Below are positions 23,197 through 35,252 of a DNA stretch of 64,000 nt, one piece after another. Location of the stretch: the NCBI GenBank assembly GCA_963682025.1, contig OY821517.1:94423946-94487945 (forward strand). Reading direction: 5' to 3'. Positions within the stretch are counted from its first letter, which is position 1. Each line of letters opens with the position of its first letter. Below the pieces are notes generated by a model. The model saw nothing but the letters and a program-made list of their open reading frames with translations, searched no databases and was not told the origin of the DNA. A program made the position numbers and the translations under genes. Origin of the DNA: Cordilura impudica (Eukaryota; Arthropoda; Insecta; Diptera; Scathophagidae).

Positions 23197-23560
23197 TATA
23201 ATATTAATAGGCTAGGCGATTTTTTGTAATCGATGTTTTGTTCTACCATTTTATTCCGATTTTGTCCAAACGATTTTTAGCGATTTTGCAGATCTACAGA
23301 TTTTTAAATTTTTTCCTTTATTTTGAGTAAATTGCATTTAAAGTTGCTACTAACACATACATAAAATTATACAATGCTATGTGTGTGTTTATTAAATTTG
23401 TTAATGGGTTTGTAATAAAAATGTGTTTGTTTTTTGCGTTGATTTGTGAATTGGCTATAATTGATTAGCATACCTTTAGGGTCTTTATTTAATGAAAAAA
23501 TTACATTTGCTAGAATTTGCACTCGAATTTCGAGGGCTGGAAACTGCTAGTATATACATA
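23197..23560 (-). repeat. dispersed repeat B, ~360-bp copy
   Basis: Inverse of 42822-43178. It begins 'aatattaataggctaggcga' and ends 'gggctggaaactgctagta'. The start of the family is 'TACTAGCAGATTCCAGCCC' in the other orientation. Fragments at 9882 and 34285. Class unknown; non-coding. Confidence 0.75.
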
Positions 23561-23570
23561 TATATATCTA

Positions 23571-25263
23571 CTAGCTGTACCCTGCCCGCTTTACTGGTCC
23601 TACAAATTTTTTAAGTGAATAGATGCAATAAATAATTAATGTGTTTCAATTAAAAGACCTACATAATTTTCTTATTTTTAATAAATTAAAATTATATAAG
23701 GATATATAAACATATTTTTCTTTAATTGTTGCAATGTATTGATTATTTAAATTACTCCAATATTTTTGGTTGCTCCTTCATATAAATATGATGGTTTTGC
23801 TATACATGAGCATCCAACATATAGTTCATTGTGTCAGAAGCATGGATATTATAAATTTAGACCACAGACTCGAAGTGATTGACCTTGTGATTTGTTTATT
23901 GTCAAGGTAAAAGCTAGACGTATGTGAAATTTTATTATTTTAAAAGTAAATTGCATATCCGAAGGAATGATTGGCACATGTGGGATTAAAACCTCTTCAC
24001 CTTTGTATATTTCAGTTAATTTTTACAGCTAGTCGTATCCCATTACAAAGTTTTGGTTAATTAATAATAACATAATTGGGACGAAAATATTTAATTGTAG
24101 GCAATTCTAGGGAATTTTAAAATTCTGTACGATAATTTACAATATTTATTTTATTAACGTCTTTGTTTTTTGCTGCCAATATTGCTCGTTCAATTAACAA
24201 ATTATGATTTTTGAATTGTTGTGCTATACTTCGATAAAGTTTTTCAATCAATTCTTTTTTTGATTCTTTTATCATACAAAAGTTGTGTTAAAGCATATTA
24301 AACCAGTTGTAATAGCAATTGGAACTTTTCCATTTCCAATGTCCAATACTTGTTTTGGAAATGTTAAGCTAATTCGTCGTTTTGTAACTGGACACTCGTA
24401 TTTGTTGTTAAATTTAAATTTTGAATGTTTTCATGAGCTGTAGGTGATCTTGTTATAACACATTTTTGCGGTGTAATTTTATGTCACGTGATTCAAATTG
24501 GTCTGCAGCAATAACTATCGCAATGAACCTGCTGAATGATAAATTTGGCCTTGAACTTTGAATGTTGGCATGAAATTATAAGTAATAATATTTGTTGCAC
24601 CAAAAAAAAATATTATTTGAAAAGCGTTATTGTATATTTGAATGTTTGATAAAAAAACTGCTTCGATTGTGCTGTTGCTCCCGAAATTGATGTTATCTAT
24701 GGATCTGGTGGATCATTTCAAACTGCCAATTTGACATAAGCCATGAGCTTCATTTTTAAATTTTAAAGCTTTGCAATGTACACAAATATTATTCATTCCG
24801 CTTTTGTTAACAACTGGATTTAAGTTATAATCAATAATATGATCATAACGAAAAGCGAGACGCTTAAATATTAATCTAATTTTATTTGAGGTGCTTGTTC
24901 TTGCTTGTCTATTTCTTAATCAGATGAATTGATTCCTTGATGTTTATATAAATATTTTTTTAATTTTATTGTCCCGTATTGACAATAAAAAATCGAATTT
25001 ATAAATCTGTCATATGATATATCCAAAGATTTTTTTAAAATTTTGAATAATACTTTTTTGCACAATAAATACATTGTAATAAGAAAAATTTAATGTGGCG
25101 CTAAAATATGATTTAAAAAGTTGTTTCACTTCTTAAAATTTGTTTTTTTAAAACCTTTCTCATCACCCATAGATCATACATGTAAAATTTTTTTAAATTT
25201 AGACCATTGGTTCTTTAGTTTCAGTGCGACAAACACACATGTAATTTTTTTATATATAGAGAG
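23571..25263 (-). mobile_element. decayed Helitron with RepHel helicase remnant
   Basis: The 3' end is CTAG (23571-23574 on the plus strand) followed on the element strand by T. The 5' end is a TCTCTATATATAAAA-type terminus at about 25258-25264. Minus-strand frames give [20 protein letters not shown] (about 23925-23870), the helicase C-terminal '[10 protein letters not shown]' motif, and ADQFESRDIKLHRKNV (about 24515-24470), a conserved RepHel block. Many stops; inactive. Confidence 0.75.
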
Positions 25264-25284
25264 ATATATAATATAATATATATA

Positions 25285-25395
25285 TGTTATGATTTTAATT
25301 TTCATATTATCATCTTCACTGAGACATGGTTGGAAGATAATGTTTTTAATTCTGGCTTACTATGTAACAATTATCAAATATATAGATATTATATA
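25285..25395 (+). pseudogene. LINE endonuclease fragment
   Basis: A short open stretch reads IIIFTETWLEDNVFNSGLL, which contains the TETWL motif typical of the N-terminal EN domain of CR1/Jockey-type LINEs. Only about 35 codons survive, wedged between two Helitron pieces. Confidence 0.5.
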
Positions 25396-25399
25396 ATAT

Positions 25400-25836
25400 T
25401 GAATTAATACTTTGTGTGGGAGGTGCAATGCCCACTTATCCGATCCCACCCATTTTTGGAATAGCTACTAATATTAATAATTATCTGTCGCGGTGTTTGT
25501 GGTAAAATTCCGCCGAAACGGCTCGACCGTTTCTCATGAAATTTTGTGCGCATATTGGGTAGGTCTGAGAATCGGACAACGTTTATTTTTTTTTTTTGAT
25601 AGGGCCACTGGGAGGGGTATCCCCCATACAAAGTGAACTTTTAAAATCAGATATCTGGAGTACTATGATAGCCATAAGTGTCACGCCCACTTGAGATATC
25701 AAAAAAAAAATACCTGTTATCCGTTTCTGAGACTTACCCAATATCCACACAAAATTTCATGAGAATCGGTCAAGCCCTTTCGGAGGAGTTCAATTACAGA
25801 GACCGCGACACGAGAATTTTATATATAAGAAGTTAA
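25400..25836 (-). mobile_element. Helitron-like 5'-end fragment with internal inverted repeat
   Basis: On the minus strand, sequence beginning 'tatataaaattctcgtgtcg' at ~25830 resembles fly Helitron 5' ends. 'gaaattttgtgtggatattggg' at 25756-25735 recurs inverted at about 25535-25560, giving ~65-bp arms. 25404-25480 matches the body of the Helitron family at 43591-45159. Confidence 0.55.
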
Positions 25837-27508
25837 ACTCCTCTTTTTTGTTTTTTTTTTATATTTTTATTTAGTGCGATTTGACTGCAATTCAGAACGT
25901 ACGTATATTTTATCATAGGAAATTTTCGTATGTACAAATGGATCCGATAGATGGCGCTGGGGTAAAGTATTTTCGAATTTTCTTATTTACGGAGCGATTT
26001 TACTGAAACTAAGAATATACATATATGTACGTTAGATGATGCCAAAAATTTTTTTGTTGGACCCGGTAGATGGCGCTGACGTTCGAAAAATAATGAGTTG
26101 TCAAATTTATTTAAATTTTATAAGTTCCAAAATTCACAAACGTTTTTATATACAAATATTCTAACTAAAAAGGAAGGAAACATTGCATTGGCTATTGCTT
26201 TATCCGGAATAGACGCAACATTATTGCATGGTGGTCGCACAGCTCATTCAGCACTCAAATCACCGTTAAAAAAACATTCCGGTATGGCAAAAGTTCTGCA
26301 AAAATGCAATATTATTATTTGGGATGAATATAACATGGCTTACAAACATTCCTTAGAAGCACTACATAGAACTTTAAAAGATTTGAAAGGCATTGAAATA
26401 CTTTTTGGTGGAGCTCTCATTTTATCATCCATGATCCAACGGCTGACCAGTTTTCAAAACAACTACTTGGTTAAGTAAAAGAACTATTTAAGCCGCAAAA
26501 AACTTCGATGTCGATAATATTAATGTCATTATTCAGGACATGATTGATTCCGAAAGTGTTATTTCAAATCTATGGATAGTGTTGTTGAAGAAAATGAAGC
26601 AGTCAATTATCCACCAGAATTTTTGAATTCACTTGATGTACCCGATCTACCTCCACATTTATTAAAATTAAAAGTTGGTTCTCCAATAATTTTGCTACGT
26701 AACCTCAACGCTCCGAGACTATGTAATGGAACCAGGTTAATTGTTGAGAGAATAATACCAAATGTTATTGAGGCCACAATTCTCAAAGGCAAATTTAAAG
26801 GAGAACATGTCTTGCTGCCAAGAATTCCTACGATTCCTACCGACATACCGATAACATTCAAAAGATTGCAATTTCCGAACAGATTGGGCTTTACCATGAC
26901 CATCAATAAATCACAAGGACAATCATTGCAAATATGTGGTTTGGACCTCGAAAACAGTTGTTTTTCCCGTGTCGGAAAGCCAGTAAATTTATTAATTTAC
27001 TGCCAGAATAAGGAAACTAAAAATATTGTTCACTCTTTTTAGAATTACAATGATAGAAATATGTTGGTCATTCTTATACATATCGTCGTTCGTAAATTAT
27101 CGTGTTCTATATGCTTTTTGTTAAAGTTTAGTTGCTAAAGTTTAGTTGCTAATTAAAAAAAACTGAACCGATAAAATTATTTCGACCTTCCTACCAAGGA
27201 AAGTACTATAGTTTGTGGTTTTTTCTGTTTAAAAAAAATTCCTCTTTGAAAACGCCTTTAAGCGTAAGAACTATTAGAACTTAAACATGAATTAATCAAA
27301 AAAAATCATATAGAACACAATAACTTACGAACGACGATATGTATGTTACAATAAATATTTATTTTAATTTTCATAAATAAAACATGTTTTTTTTAACAGT
27401 TTTAATATTAACAAATGCACAAACGTTTTTTTTATATAGATGTATACAGATTCTAACTAAAATTAAAAATTCATTGAGGGCAAAACAACATTTGCGGGGT
27501 CCAGCTAG
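25837..27508 (+). mobile_element. Helitron with decayed helicase gene
   Basis: The 3' terminus CTAG (27505-27508) is followed by T. The left part (25870-26095) holds two diverged ~105-bp direct repeats ending 'tagatggcgctg'. The helicase remnant lies at 26098-27042. The 5' boundary is not determined. Confidence 0.7.
26098..27042 (+). pseudogene. Helitron PIF1-like helicase, C-terminal remnant
   Basis: Two frames. The first (26098-26478) has helicase blocks ENIALAIALSGIDATLLHGG and RTAHSALKSP, then IIIWDEYNMAYK (motif II with DE) and a motif III-like 'GGALILSS'. The second (26572-27042) has [20 protein letters not shown], 'GLCNGTRL'-like '[13 protein letters not shown]', and [13 protein letters not shown] (the C-terminal helicase motif). 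The P-loop segment, Rep and zinc finger are missing. The frame breaks at 26478, so it is dead as a protein. Confidence 0.8.
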
Positions 27509-27529
27509 TATAATTATATTAATATTATA

Positions 27530-27778
27530 ATAGGTGACATCAGTCAAATTTGTAAAAATCTTTCTCTCCCACGGTACTCAATGTATATGATATTACAAAT
27601 TCACTTTTTATGGGAGGTGCTACACCCAACAGAAATATCAACAACATAATAGCCTATGTCCATACTTAAGCACCAATATTTGAACCAATATTTTTAAGAT
27701 TAGATGAGTAGTTACGAAGATTACCTCCTACAAACATACAAACAAACAAACACACTTATCTATTTATTATAGTAGTAG
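27530..27778 (-). mobile_element. fragment of TTTG-containing Helitron family
   Basis: Inverse relative of 43591-45159. The 5' end on this strand is near 27776 ('tactataataaatag...tgtttgtttgtttgt'). It then reads 'ggaggtaatcttcgtaacta', and the 'gggaggtgctacacccaac' block follows in the plus reading. The 3' end is not preserved. Confidence 0.6.
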
Positions 27779-27911
27779 CGATTATATGGTGTGAATTTAA
27801 GCCAAATCGGTCCATAAATAAGGCTTTTCGAAAAGCAACCCCAACGCCACGTAAAGGTGGTTTGAATATTTCTTAGATAGCTTTAGTGATTAAGTTGTGT
27901 TGGTCAGACAT

Positions 27912-28614
27912 TAGGGCGGGTCGAGTTAAAAATCGCCCAAGTGACAAGGAAAATCGTATTATAGGTATCAAAATAAGAAACTTTGCCCGAAGAACCATAC
28001 TTCTAAAACGAATTCTGATGTTCCGACTTTGGACCTGTCTGTCTGTCTGTCTCACTTTGGCCCATTTAGAGTGCCCCAATCGAGTCCAAATGTATGATCG
28101 ATCCCCACTAACTTTGGAGGGCCGACCCACCCATGCCAGTGGCACATGGCCCACCCCCAGGGGTCATCCACATACAAACATTTCAAAAAATTACCATTTT
28201 TAGTTTAGAATTGGGCTGACTATGTTTGATTTAATATTAAAATTAACACTCATATGTATACGTATCTTCTTCTCCGCTAATAAATAATAATCATACGCCT
28301 TGACTGCGTTATGTTATTCAAAAAGATCGATCGGATGAGGGTAAATATCTCATGGATCACTCCGTGACTCTGCGTGACTACCCCAAAATTAATCTGTAGC
28401 CACAACAAGACTTTGTGCCAAGTTTCTGATCAATTGCATGAGGGGGAATGGGGTTTCCCCATGGCAAACAGACTGACAGGTCATAAGTTGGAACATCAGA
28501 ATTCGTTTTAAAGGTATGGTTCCTTGGGCAAAGTTTCTTATTTTTATCCATAGAATATGATTTTCCTTGTCACTTGAGCGATTTTTTTGCCTCCCTACAA
28601 ATCGACCCGCCCCA
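27912..28614. mobile_element. 703-bp non-autonomous element with long inverted ends and 8-bp target duplication
   Basis: Flanked by a perfect 8-bp direct repeat, TCAGACAT, at 27904-27911 and 28615-28622. Termini are TAGGGCGGGTCGA and, inverted, TGGGGCGGGTCGA. The inverted similarity continues about 120 bp ('aagtgacaaggaaaatc', 'aagaaactttgccc', 'aaaacgaattctgatgttcc'). An 8-bp duplication and TAGGG ends point to the hAT superfamily (P-type also gives 8 bp). It contains one unit of tandem repeat D at 28320-28485. No transposase. Confidence 0.75.
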
Positions 28615-28734
28615 TCAGACATACATATACCATAAACATTTATCTGACCCCGGCCATTTTCAATAAAGTTACTTACATCAATAAGAGATGACATCAAAGA
28701 AAGTATCGAAGTTTTCTCAGTTAGAGCACTCGAC

Positions 28735-29160
28735 ATAGATGATGATTAATAATTATTTTGTATGGGAGCTACCACGTACATTTTCCCATCATCGCGGAAG
28801 CTCACATTAATAATAGATAACGTCAAAAAATGTTCAAAGCTCTTCCTGTGATAGTACTTGAAATATATGAATTATTTCTTTGCATGTAGGTGCCATGCCT
28901 ACTGATGTTATACCGCCCATTTTCAGAAAATTATTCATACTAATAACTTGTGAAATCACACAAAGTATCGTTACTCTCCATTCTGTATTATTCAGGATAC
29001 ACGATACACATTCCCACTTATCCGATCCCGGCCATGTTGGGCTTGGCTACTCATAGTAGTAATAGATCAATCCACACAGAGGTTTCCCCATAATTGTAAA
29101 CAAGATATATGATATTGAATAATTACTTTAAATAAGCGGTGTCACGCCCACTAATTCAAT
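28735..29160 (-). repeat. body of the TTTG-containing Helitron family, decayed
   Basis: Blocks such as 'gtaggtgccatgcctact', 'ataccgcccattttc' and 'agtacttgaaatatatga' match inverted the 'gggcgtggcacctcccata' body of the copies at 43591-45159. No termini found. Confidence 0.55.
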
Positions 29161-29329
29161 TCAACTGTAACAGAAATTGAAACACTCCGGAGCACCACAT
29201 GATCATATGGTGATGCGATTACATGAATATATACCAACGATTTCATAAATTAAGATAGTACTGCTGATAGTAAAATTAACTTTTTAATTTTTGCTTCGCG
29301 AATATATCGATTTGGGTAAATATTTTTCT

Positions 29330-29678
29330 TCAGCTTGTTATTATCGTTCTTTGTATATGTGCAGATTTCAGTTCAATAAAAATAGTGATGCTCGTTTTTA
29401 TAAACAACAAAAATTAATTTCTTGAACAAAGAAATTCCATTAAACTTTGCGTTATGAAATTTTTGACGTTGGTGCATTAGGAATCAACAAGTGGGAAAAA
29501 CAGTTCCAGGAAAACGGAAATAGCGTTAGAGACAAAGAGTGCCCCAGGTCTGAAAAGTCAGCAAACATAAAATAACGCATCAAGGAAACCAAAGAATTGG
29601 TGCTGAAATATTATCGATTGTCAATAAAAGATATTGCTGATACCATTTATTAACATTTCGATTGCAGCACTCAACGCC
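29330..29678 (+). pseudogene. mariner-like transposase, N-terminal piece
   Basis: The frame near 29480-29650 reads INKWEKQFQENGNSVRDKEC, then ETKELVLKYYRLSIKDIADT. This fits the paired-type DNA-binding region of mariner transposases (the 'W..F..G..S..D..R.GRP' block, then 'R..I..IA'). At least one stop is present. It is cut at 29690 by a LINE and continues after 31716. Confidence 0.6.
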
Positions 29679-31715
29679 ATTCTAATAGATTTTCAATTTT
29701 TTTTTTTTTTCAATTATATATTCTGCCTTTATTTACATATTTTAACAAATTTGATATTTACATATGAGATATTGCAACATATAGATATTGCAACAAATAA
29801 TACATAGGATATAAAGATATTAAATAGTTTTTATTTTATTTTTTAATGATTTTTAAAGGAAAATGGGAGGAAGAAACCTTTATATGATTTAATATATTCA
29901 AATACTATCTGAAAATGTTTATATGCTTATAGGAGGTTTATTAGTAATAATAGACCCCTATAAGCATATAATTTTCAATTTGGTGATTTCTTTTTTAATT
30001 TTACGTTATTTCTATACATTCTCTTAGCAGTGGGTAAGAGGAATTTTCAATTTTGGCAAAGTAATTGTTATTAATCCTTGATATGAAATCGATAATTTTT
30101 TCATAACCGGTTTCTTCATGAAGAAGATTTGTAGGATACCTCCAGTGCTTTTTATATATCATTTTAAGACATTTGTTTTGTATAATTTGTAAGCGTTTTA
30201 GGTGGCAGTTGGCAGCGTCACTCCAAATAGGACACGCGTATGTTAATATCGGCCTTATAACACTTTTGAAGAGTAGATTTTTGTTTTGGTGGTTTAGAAA
30301 TGACCTTCTATTTAGTAGTGGCCATAATGCTTTAAATGATTTTATAGCTTTTTGGCACGTAGCCATAATATGTTGTTTAAATGTAAACTTTTTGTCCAAG
30401 ACAACTCCGAGATATTTGACATCGTTAAGTACATTTATGGTATTATTTCCAATAAGAAGATGACGTCTTGGCAGTCTTTTGGGAGATTTGTTGAATGGAA
30501 AAATTATTGCTTGGGTCTTGTTTGGATTAATTTTGATTTTCCATTTGTGGAAATATTTACTTTTCCATTTTCTTCAGGAGTGCACTTGTAAGTTTGTTTG
30601 AAGAAATTAACGCAGTGTCATCTGCGTAATAGGCAATTTTCATATATTTTGGGACTTTAAAATCGGATGTATATATCGAGTAAAGCAATGGCGACAAGAC
30701 TGATCCTTGAGGTAACCCTGAGGTAATGGTTTTTGGAGTTGATGTTTCATTATTAATTGCAACTTTAAAGCTTCTGTCGTAAATGAAATCTGAAATAAGT
30801 TTACATAGATATTTTGGTATATTTGCATCAAGAAGTTTAAATAAGAGGCCATTATGCCAAACGGTGTCAAACGCTTTTTCAATATCTAATAATATTACAC
30901 CCGTTGAAAGGTTATTTTTTTTATTGGTGATTATTTGATTTTTAATTCTGTTTATTTGGTGAGTAGTGCTATGTCCTTTTTTAAATCCAAATTGTTCTTC
31001 AGCAACAATAGAATTGGTCGTTACAAATTCACTAAGACGAGAATGTAGAATTTTTTCAAATATTTTACCAAAGTTACTTAATAGACTGATAGGTCTGTAG
31101 CTGTTTGGGTTAGTTTTTGGCTTGCTAGGTTTGTTGATAGCTATAACCTTAGCGTTTTTGAAATGGTTTGGGAAATAGTTGAGTTATAACCAGTAATTTT
31201 AGAGCTTTGAGTGGTAGTTTCTTTAAGAGCAGGTTGGGAACTTTGTCAAAACCAGGGGATTTTGAGGGTTTTATTGATGAGACAATATTCATTACTTCTT
31301 CAAGAGATGTATAAATTGAAGATTCAGAACTGGGATTTTCCTTCTCAAAATTATTTACTGTTGTATTTATTAGTGTATCTGCCGAGCGGTTATAGTTCGA
31401 AGTGAGGTTATTTGCTTGGACAAATGTATTTGCCAGGACTTCAGCCTTGTCCTTATCAGATGTTATTTTTGTATTTCCAGCTTTGAAGTGAGCGATTTGA
31501 TTTTTTCCTTTTCCTCGCAAGTTCCTGCTTATTTTCCAAAACGATTTATCACCTGGTTTTAAATTGGATAATAATTGAGACCATTTCTTATTGCGCTCCG
31601 AATTAATACTTTTATCAATCATGTTACTTAGAAACGTAGTACATTGATTATAAAAAGTTTGCTCGGCTATATTTGAAGATCGTTGGCTTTTTCTTTTAAA
31701 GCTATTCTAATAGAT
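29679..31715 (-). mobile_element. 5'-truncated Jockey-type LINE with 12-bp target duplication
   Basis: LINE body 29691-31703, flanked by direct repeats ATTCTAATAGAT at 29679-29690 and 31704-31715. The poly-A tail appears as a T-run at ~29699-29711, so the element reads right to left. Retained parts: the EN-RT linker, the RT domain and the C-terminal region. It lies inside a mariner pseudogene. Confidence 0.85.
30001..31622 (-). pseudogene. LINE reverse transcriptase, frameshifted
   Basis: N-terminal piece 31622-31149 (WKISRNLRGKGKNQIAHFK, KPSKSPGFDKVPNLLLKKL). Then, in another frame, 'PNSYRPISLLSNFGKIFEKI', 'EEQFGFKKGHSTTHQINRI', motif A 'VILLDIEKAFDTVWHNGLL', 'GLPQGSVLSPLLYSIYTSDF' and the catalytic 'IAYYADDTALIS' (~30650-30615). 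The C-terminal frame is 30399-30001 (YACPIWSDAANCHLKRLQII). Catalytic Asps are all readable. Frame breaks near 31150 and before 30400 inactivate it. A second, shorter copy of this family lies at 45300-46175. Confidence 0.85.
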
Positions 31716-32100
31716 ATTATGGGCCTTAAACGCATAAAATTGCCATTGATTGCAAGTTTTGGGTTGTTATGGACGACATGTTTTGGACGACCATCCTTAG
31801 ATCTGATTGAATTTATTTTATTATTTGGATATAATACTCTTGATATATTCCTTGATATATTTCCTTGATATATTCCTTGATATATTCCTTTCACAGGCGG
31901 TGACCTGCTACTTAAACCAACCAAACAATATCTCTGAAGCAATTCATTCTGACTGGTAGTATGAAACAAAATGTATCAAAACGTATCAAAGATCAAGCCA
32001 AAGTCATATAAAAGTCAAGGTCATGTTTGCAGTATTCTAATGAAATGAAAGAAGACTTTGACAACATCTGCTCGGCTTACAACGCCTTATTTCAACAGCA
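31716..32100 (+). pseudogene. mariner-like transposase remnant, continuation
   Basis: MGLKRIKLPLIA after the LINE and KPKSYKSQGHVCSI at about 31995-32035 roughly match successive mariner blocks (GxKRVxxxxVP and KKxRQSRSKVKxML). It continues the sequence interrupted at 29690. A 4-unit 'ttgatatattcc' tandem repeat lies at about 31848-31895. Confidence 0.45.
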
Positions 32101-34280
32101 GAATTGACGTAGTAAAATAGTTTAAGGTAAATTATCTTTATATGTGTTTGACTTATTGTATATTTGTTATTATAATATAAAAAAAAAAATTAGACCTGAA
32201 GATGTCAGCAAGTGCTTGACGAAAAGTTGGCGTAAAATAAAAAACTCTGTTTTAATAAACCACGACCAAACAGCTTATAAAAAAAGAAAAAAATTGAGTT
32301 CCTTTCGCCGATCTGTTAAAACAAAATTTTATTTAAGTGTTGTCTTTTGCACTGTAACGTACTGCCTCACACTACATTCTTTCATCGCGATCATATACGA
32401 CAAAATTCGACTCATATCATTACAGAACCACCATATTCGCTGATTCAGCATCGTGTGCCTTCTGGCAGAAAATAAGGCCGAAAAGCTTTACGCTTTTAAA
32501 ACAATACACTAATATAGAGAAGGATATTCGTCATAGAAAGAAGCTTATGTAGAATTTCGACTACTACCATATGAAATATAATATAATAATAAATAAAAGG
32601 AAATTACTACATAATTTTAATAATATTATTAATCTGCCAATTAGAATTAGTCTTATAACAATATTTAGATAAGCTTAGCGCACTGAACATTAATTTTGAT
32701 TGCCGAATGACTTGTAAAGAATTAAAGCGAAATTTGAAGTCTAGCAAGATAAAAGAAATACTTGGAGAAAATAACATCTGTTATGTAGCTGGCAGGCAGC
32801 GAAACAAACGGAGTCATAATTGAGCCATGGCACGTGGTTCAATATTAAATAAATTAATTTATATAACAAATATATACTTATATTTTCCTCTTAAATCCCA
32901 CTTCCGTAATTAAGTGAAAATACAAAAACAAACAAACTAATAAATTGAAAATCAAATATTAATTTAGAATCAAACAATAATTGTGATGATTATAGAAAAC
33001 TTGAACAAATTTTATACACCACAACCACAATAATATTTGGCAAGCGTAGTAGTACAAGTAGCATTAACAACTGGGGTCTGAGTGAGTCAGTTATTAGTTG
33101 GCATATGAGGGTGTGCGCTTAATACCAATCTATAATCTATGGTATGTTTGCTAAGTGGTGAATCAACATTATAAAACCATAAATCAGCAATATATTGAAA
33201 ATCTATTTATTTTCTGGTTTCCAAAGCAAAACATAAAACCAACCATATGATATCCATGATAAGTACGTTCTCATTTGACATGAACACGAACATTTTTTCC
33301 ATTATATGCATTTGAAATCTGTGTTTAGTATTTATTATAGGTTGCTATACAAAATGAAAGTCTAAATTCACTGGGTCAATATTATACAAATAAATATAAA
33401 TATGGTAATGTTCGTTGTACGTTTGTAAATTGAAAGCCAGTGAATGCATTGGGTCTGAAATGGTATACAAAGAATCAATAAACAAATTACTAAAAGAAAT
33501 AATCATTATAAATTCAGACACCGAATATAATACAGGGAACATACTTAGAATAGAACCAAAAACAGTAAACCAAATTGTTAGTTACACAAAAAAATAAAAA
33601 AGAAAAAAGGTCAGCACGCCAATAACTAACCATAAAAGTACTAACTTTCATAGACAAATGGGAACATTTGTACACATATAATGTAGGTAATTAAGTTTTT
33701 GTTTAAGCAGTTCACAAACTGAAACTGAAAAGTAATTGAAATGTAAAAAAAATTACGTGTGATATTGCCGCCAAAGTAATTTTACAATGTACGAGTTCCT
33801 GCGATATTAAGTGTCGTCAGTAATGTGGAAATTTAAAAAAAGAACCCAACAGCCCCCCAAAGAATTGTATTGTCGGTTCAAGGGTTGGAAATGGGAAAGA
33901 TTGCGCTTAAGCAAAAATTTTTTGAATGCAAAATATATAAAATGTTATTGTGGAGTTTCCTTTCGAAACAGAGTAGATCGAAAAATGCTGAGCACACGTT
34001 TTTCATCTTAACTTTTTCGCATGCATTAGATTCTTTTTACCAAGTTATCTTTGAAAAATATATCAGTTATAATGTTTAACGACAACCATAGATCTGTTTC
34101 CAACATTATTAGAAAGAGTTACGAGAATTTGAATTAGGAAACCTGGTTCGAAGAAATATTGAAGCTAACTTTATGAACCAAAAGCAGACGAAATTTCCAA
34201 AAAAAAAGGTTGTTGGTATGGCAAGTAATATACAGTTGCGACAAATGAAGCAAGTCATTTATCACAACGGGTTCTATAAA
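32101..34280. other. AT-rich intergenic, no gene seen
   Basis: Several short frames (for example 33811-34079) without recognisable domains. No repeat family of this window found. Confidence 0.4.
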
Positions 34281-34284
34281 AACC

Positions 34285-34372
34285 GAAACCTATAATATTA
34301 GTAGGCAAAGCGATTTCTTGTGACCGATGTAAATTTGCCAGTTTTAACCCTATTTTGACCAAACATCCCTCC
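34285..34372 (-). repeat. dispersed repeat B, end fragment
   Basis: 'taatattagtaggcaaagcg' followed by 'gatttcttgtgaccgatgt' matches the end of the copies at 23197 and 43178. Confidence 0.55.
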
Positions 34373-35250
34373 TTTAAAACGTATTTCTTTAAATACCACT
34401 CTATCATAACATGTTACACTGGGGTGCCCCTTAATAAAAAAAACTGTTCAAACTGTCGGTCTCACCCCCTAGAAATATGCAAATAGCAAAAAAACTGAGA
34501 AATACAAAGTTTTGGGCCAATCAAAAAAACGTTTAGTCGTGGCGCAAAGCGATTGAAAATTTCAAGTGTGTTTATATGGGGAAAATCTGACTTTTTTTCA
34601 GATTTTACGAAAATTTCGTTCTATAATTTAATTTTTCCGACAAGCTGTTACATAATTCGGGATCAGTATTAAATTATCCTTTCAAAAGGCTATATAACTT
34701 CAAAATCGTACGAAACCTCGCCAAGAAATAGCAAATGCCCCAGACCACTTTTGTGCCAAAAAAAACTAGGTCATGAAATTTGATGGTATTTTTTTCAACT
34801 TTGAGAAATTGATAAAAGCTATCATTCTTTTTTGGTCTATATACTTATAAGTACTTAGATGTGAAGTATTGTTTTATTACCACGTTGTTAATCTATTGCG
34901 CATTGAGACCGAAAATTGGAAATTTTTTTGATAAAATTTTTAAAACTCCTTTTTCAAGTTTTAAAAAATTTTCTTAAACAAAATTTAAAAGAATTAATAT
35001 ATTAACTTAAGGTTTTATTAAACACATGTAGCAGATTAAATGTGTGAATTTTTAAGTATATCCCTCTGCCAGAATTTTTTTTGACAAGGATTTTATTTTT
35101 GCGGATTTCGAAAAAACTTGGATTTTTGTGAAATATTCTGTAAATGTACTCTTTCTAAATACTTTGTATCAAAAATTCATCACTTTTCTACTTTTAAATG
35201 TTATATTTTATCTTAATAGCCTAGGATTTTGGAAAAAAATAATATCACTC
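34373..35250. other. AT-rich, no gene seen
   Basis: No coding motif recognised. Adjacent to the TTAA palindromic block. Confidence 0.35.
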
Positions 35251-35252
35251 CA

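Noticed and set aside
33811..34079. Overlapping small frames with CxxxxxW/CYCG pattern
   Set aside because: Cysteine spacing does not match any zinc finger I know and the frames are short.
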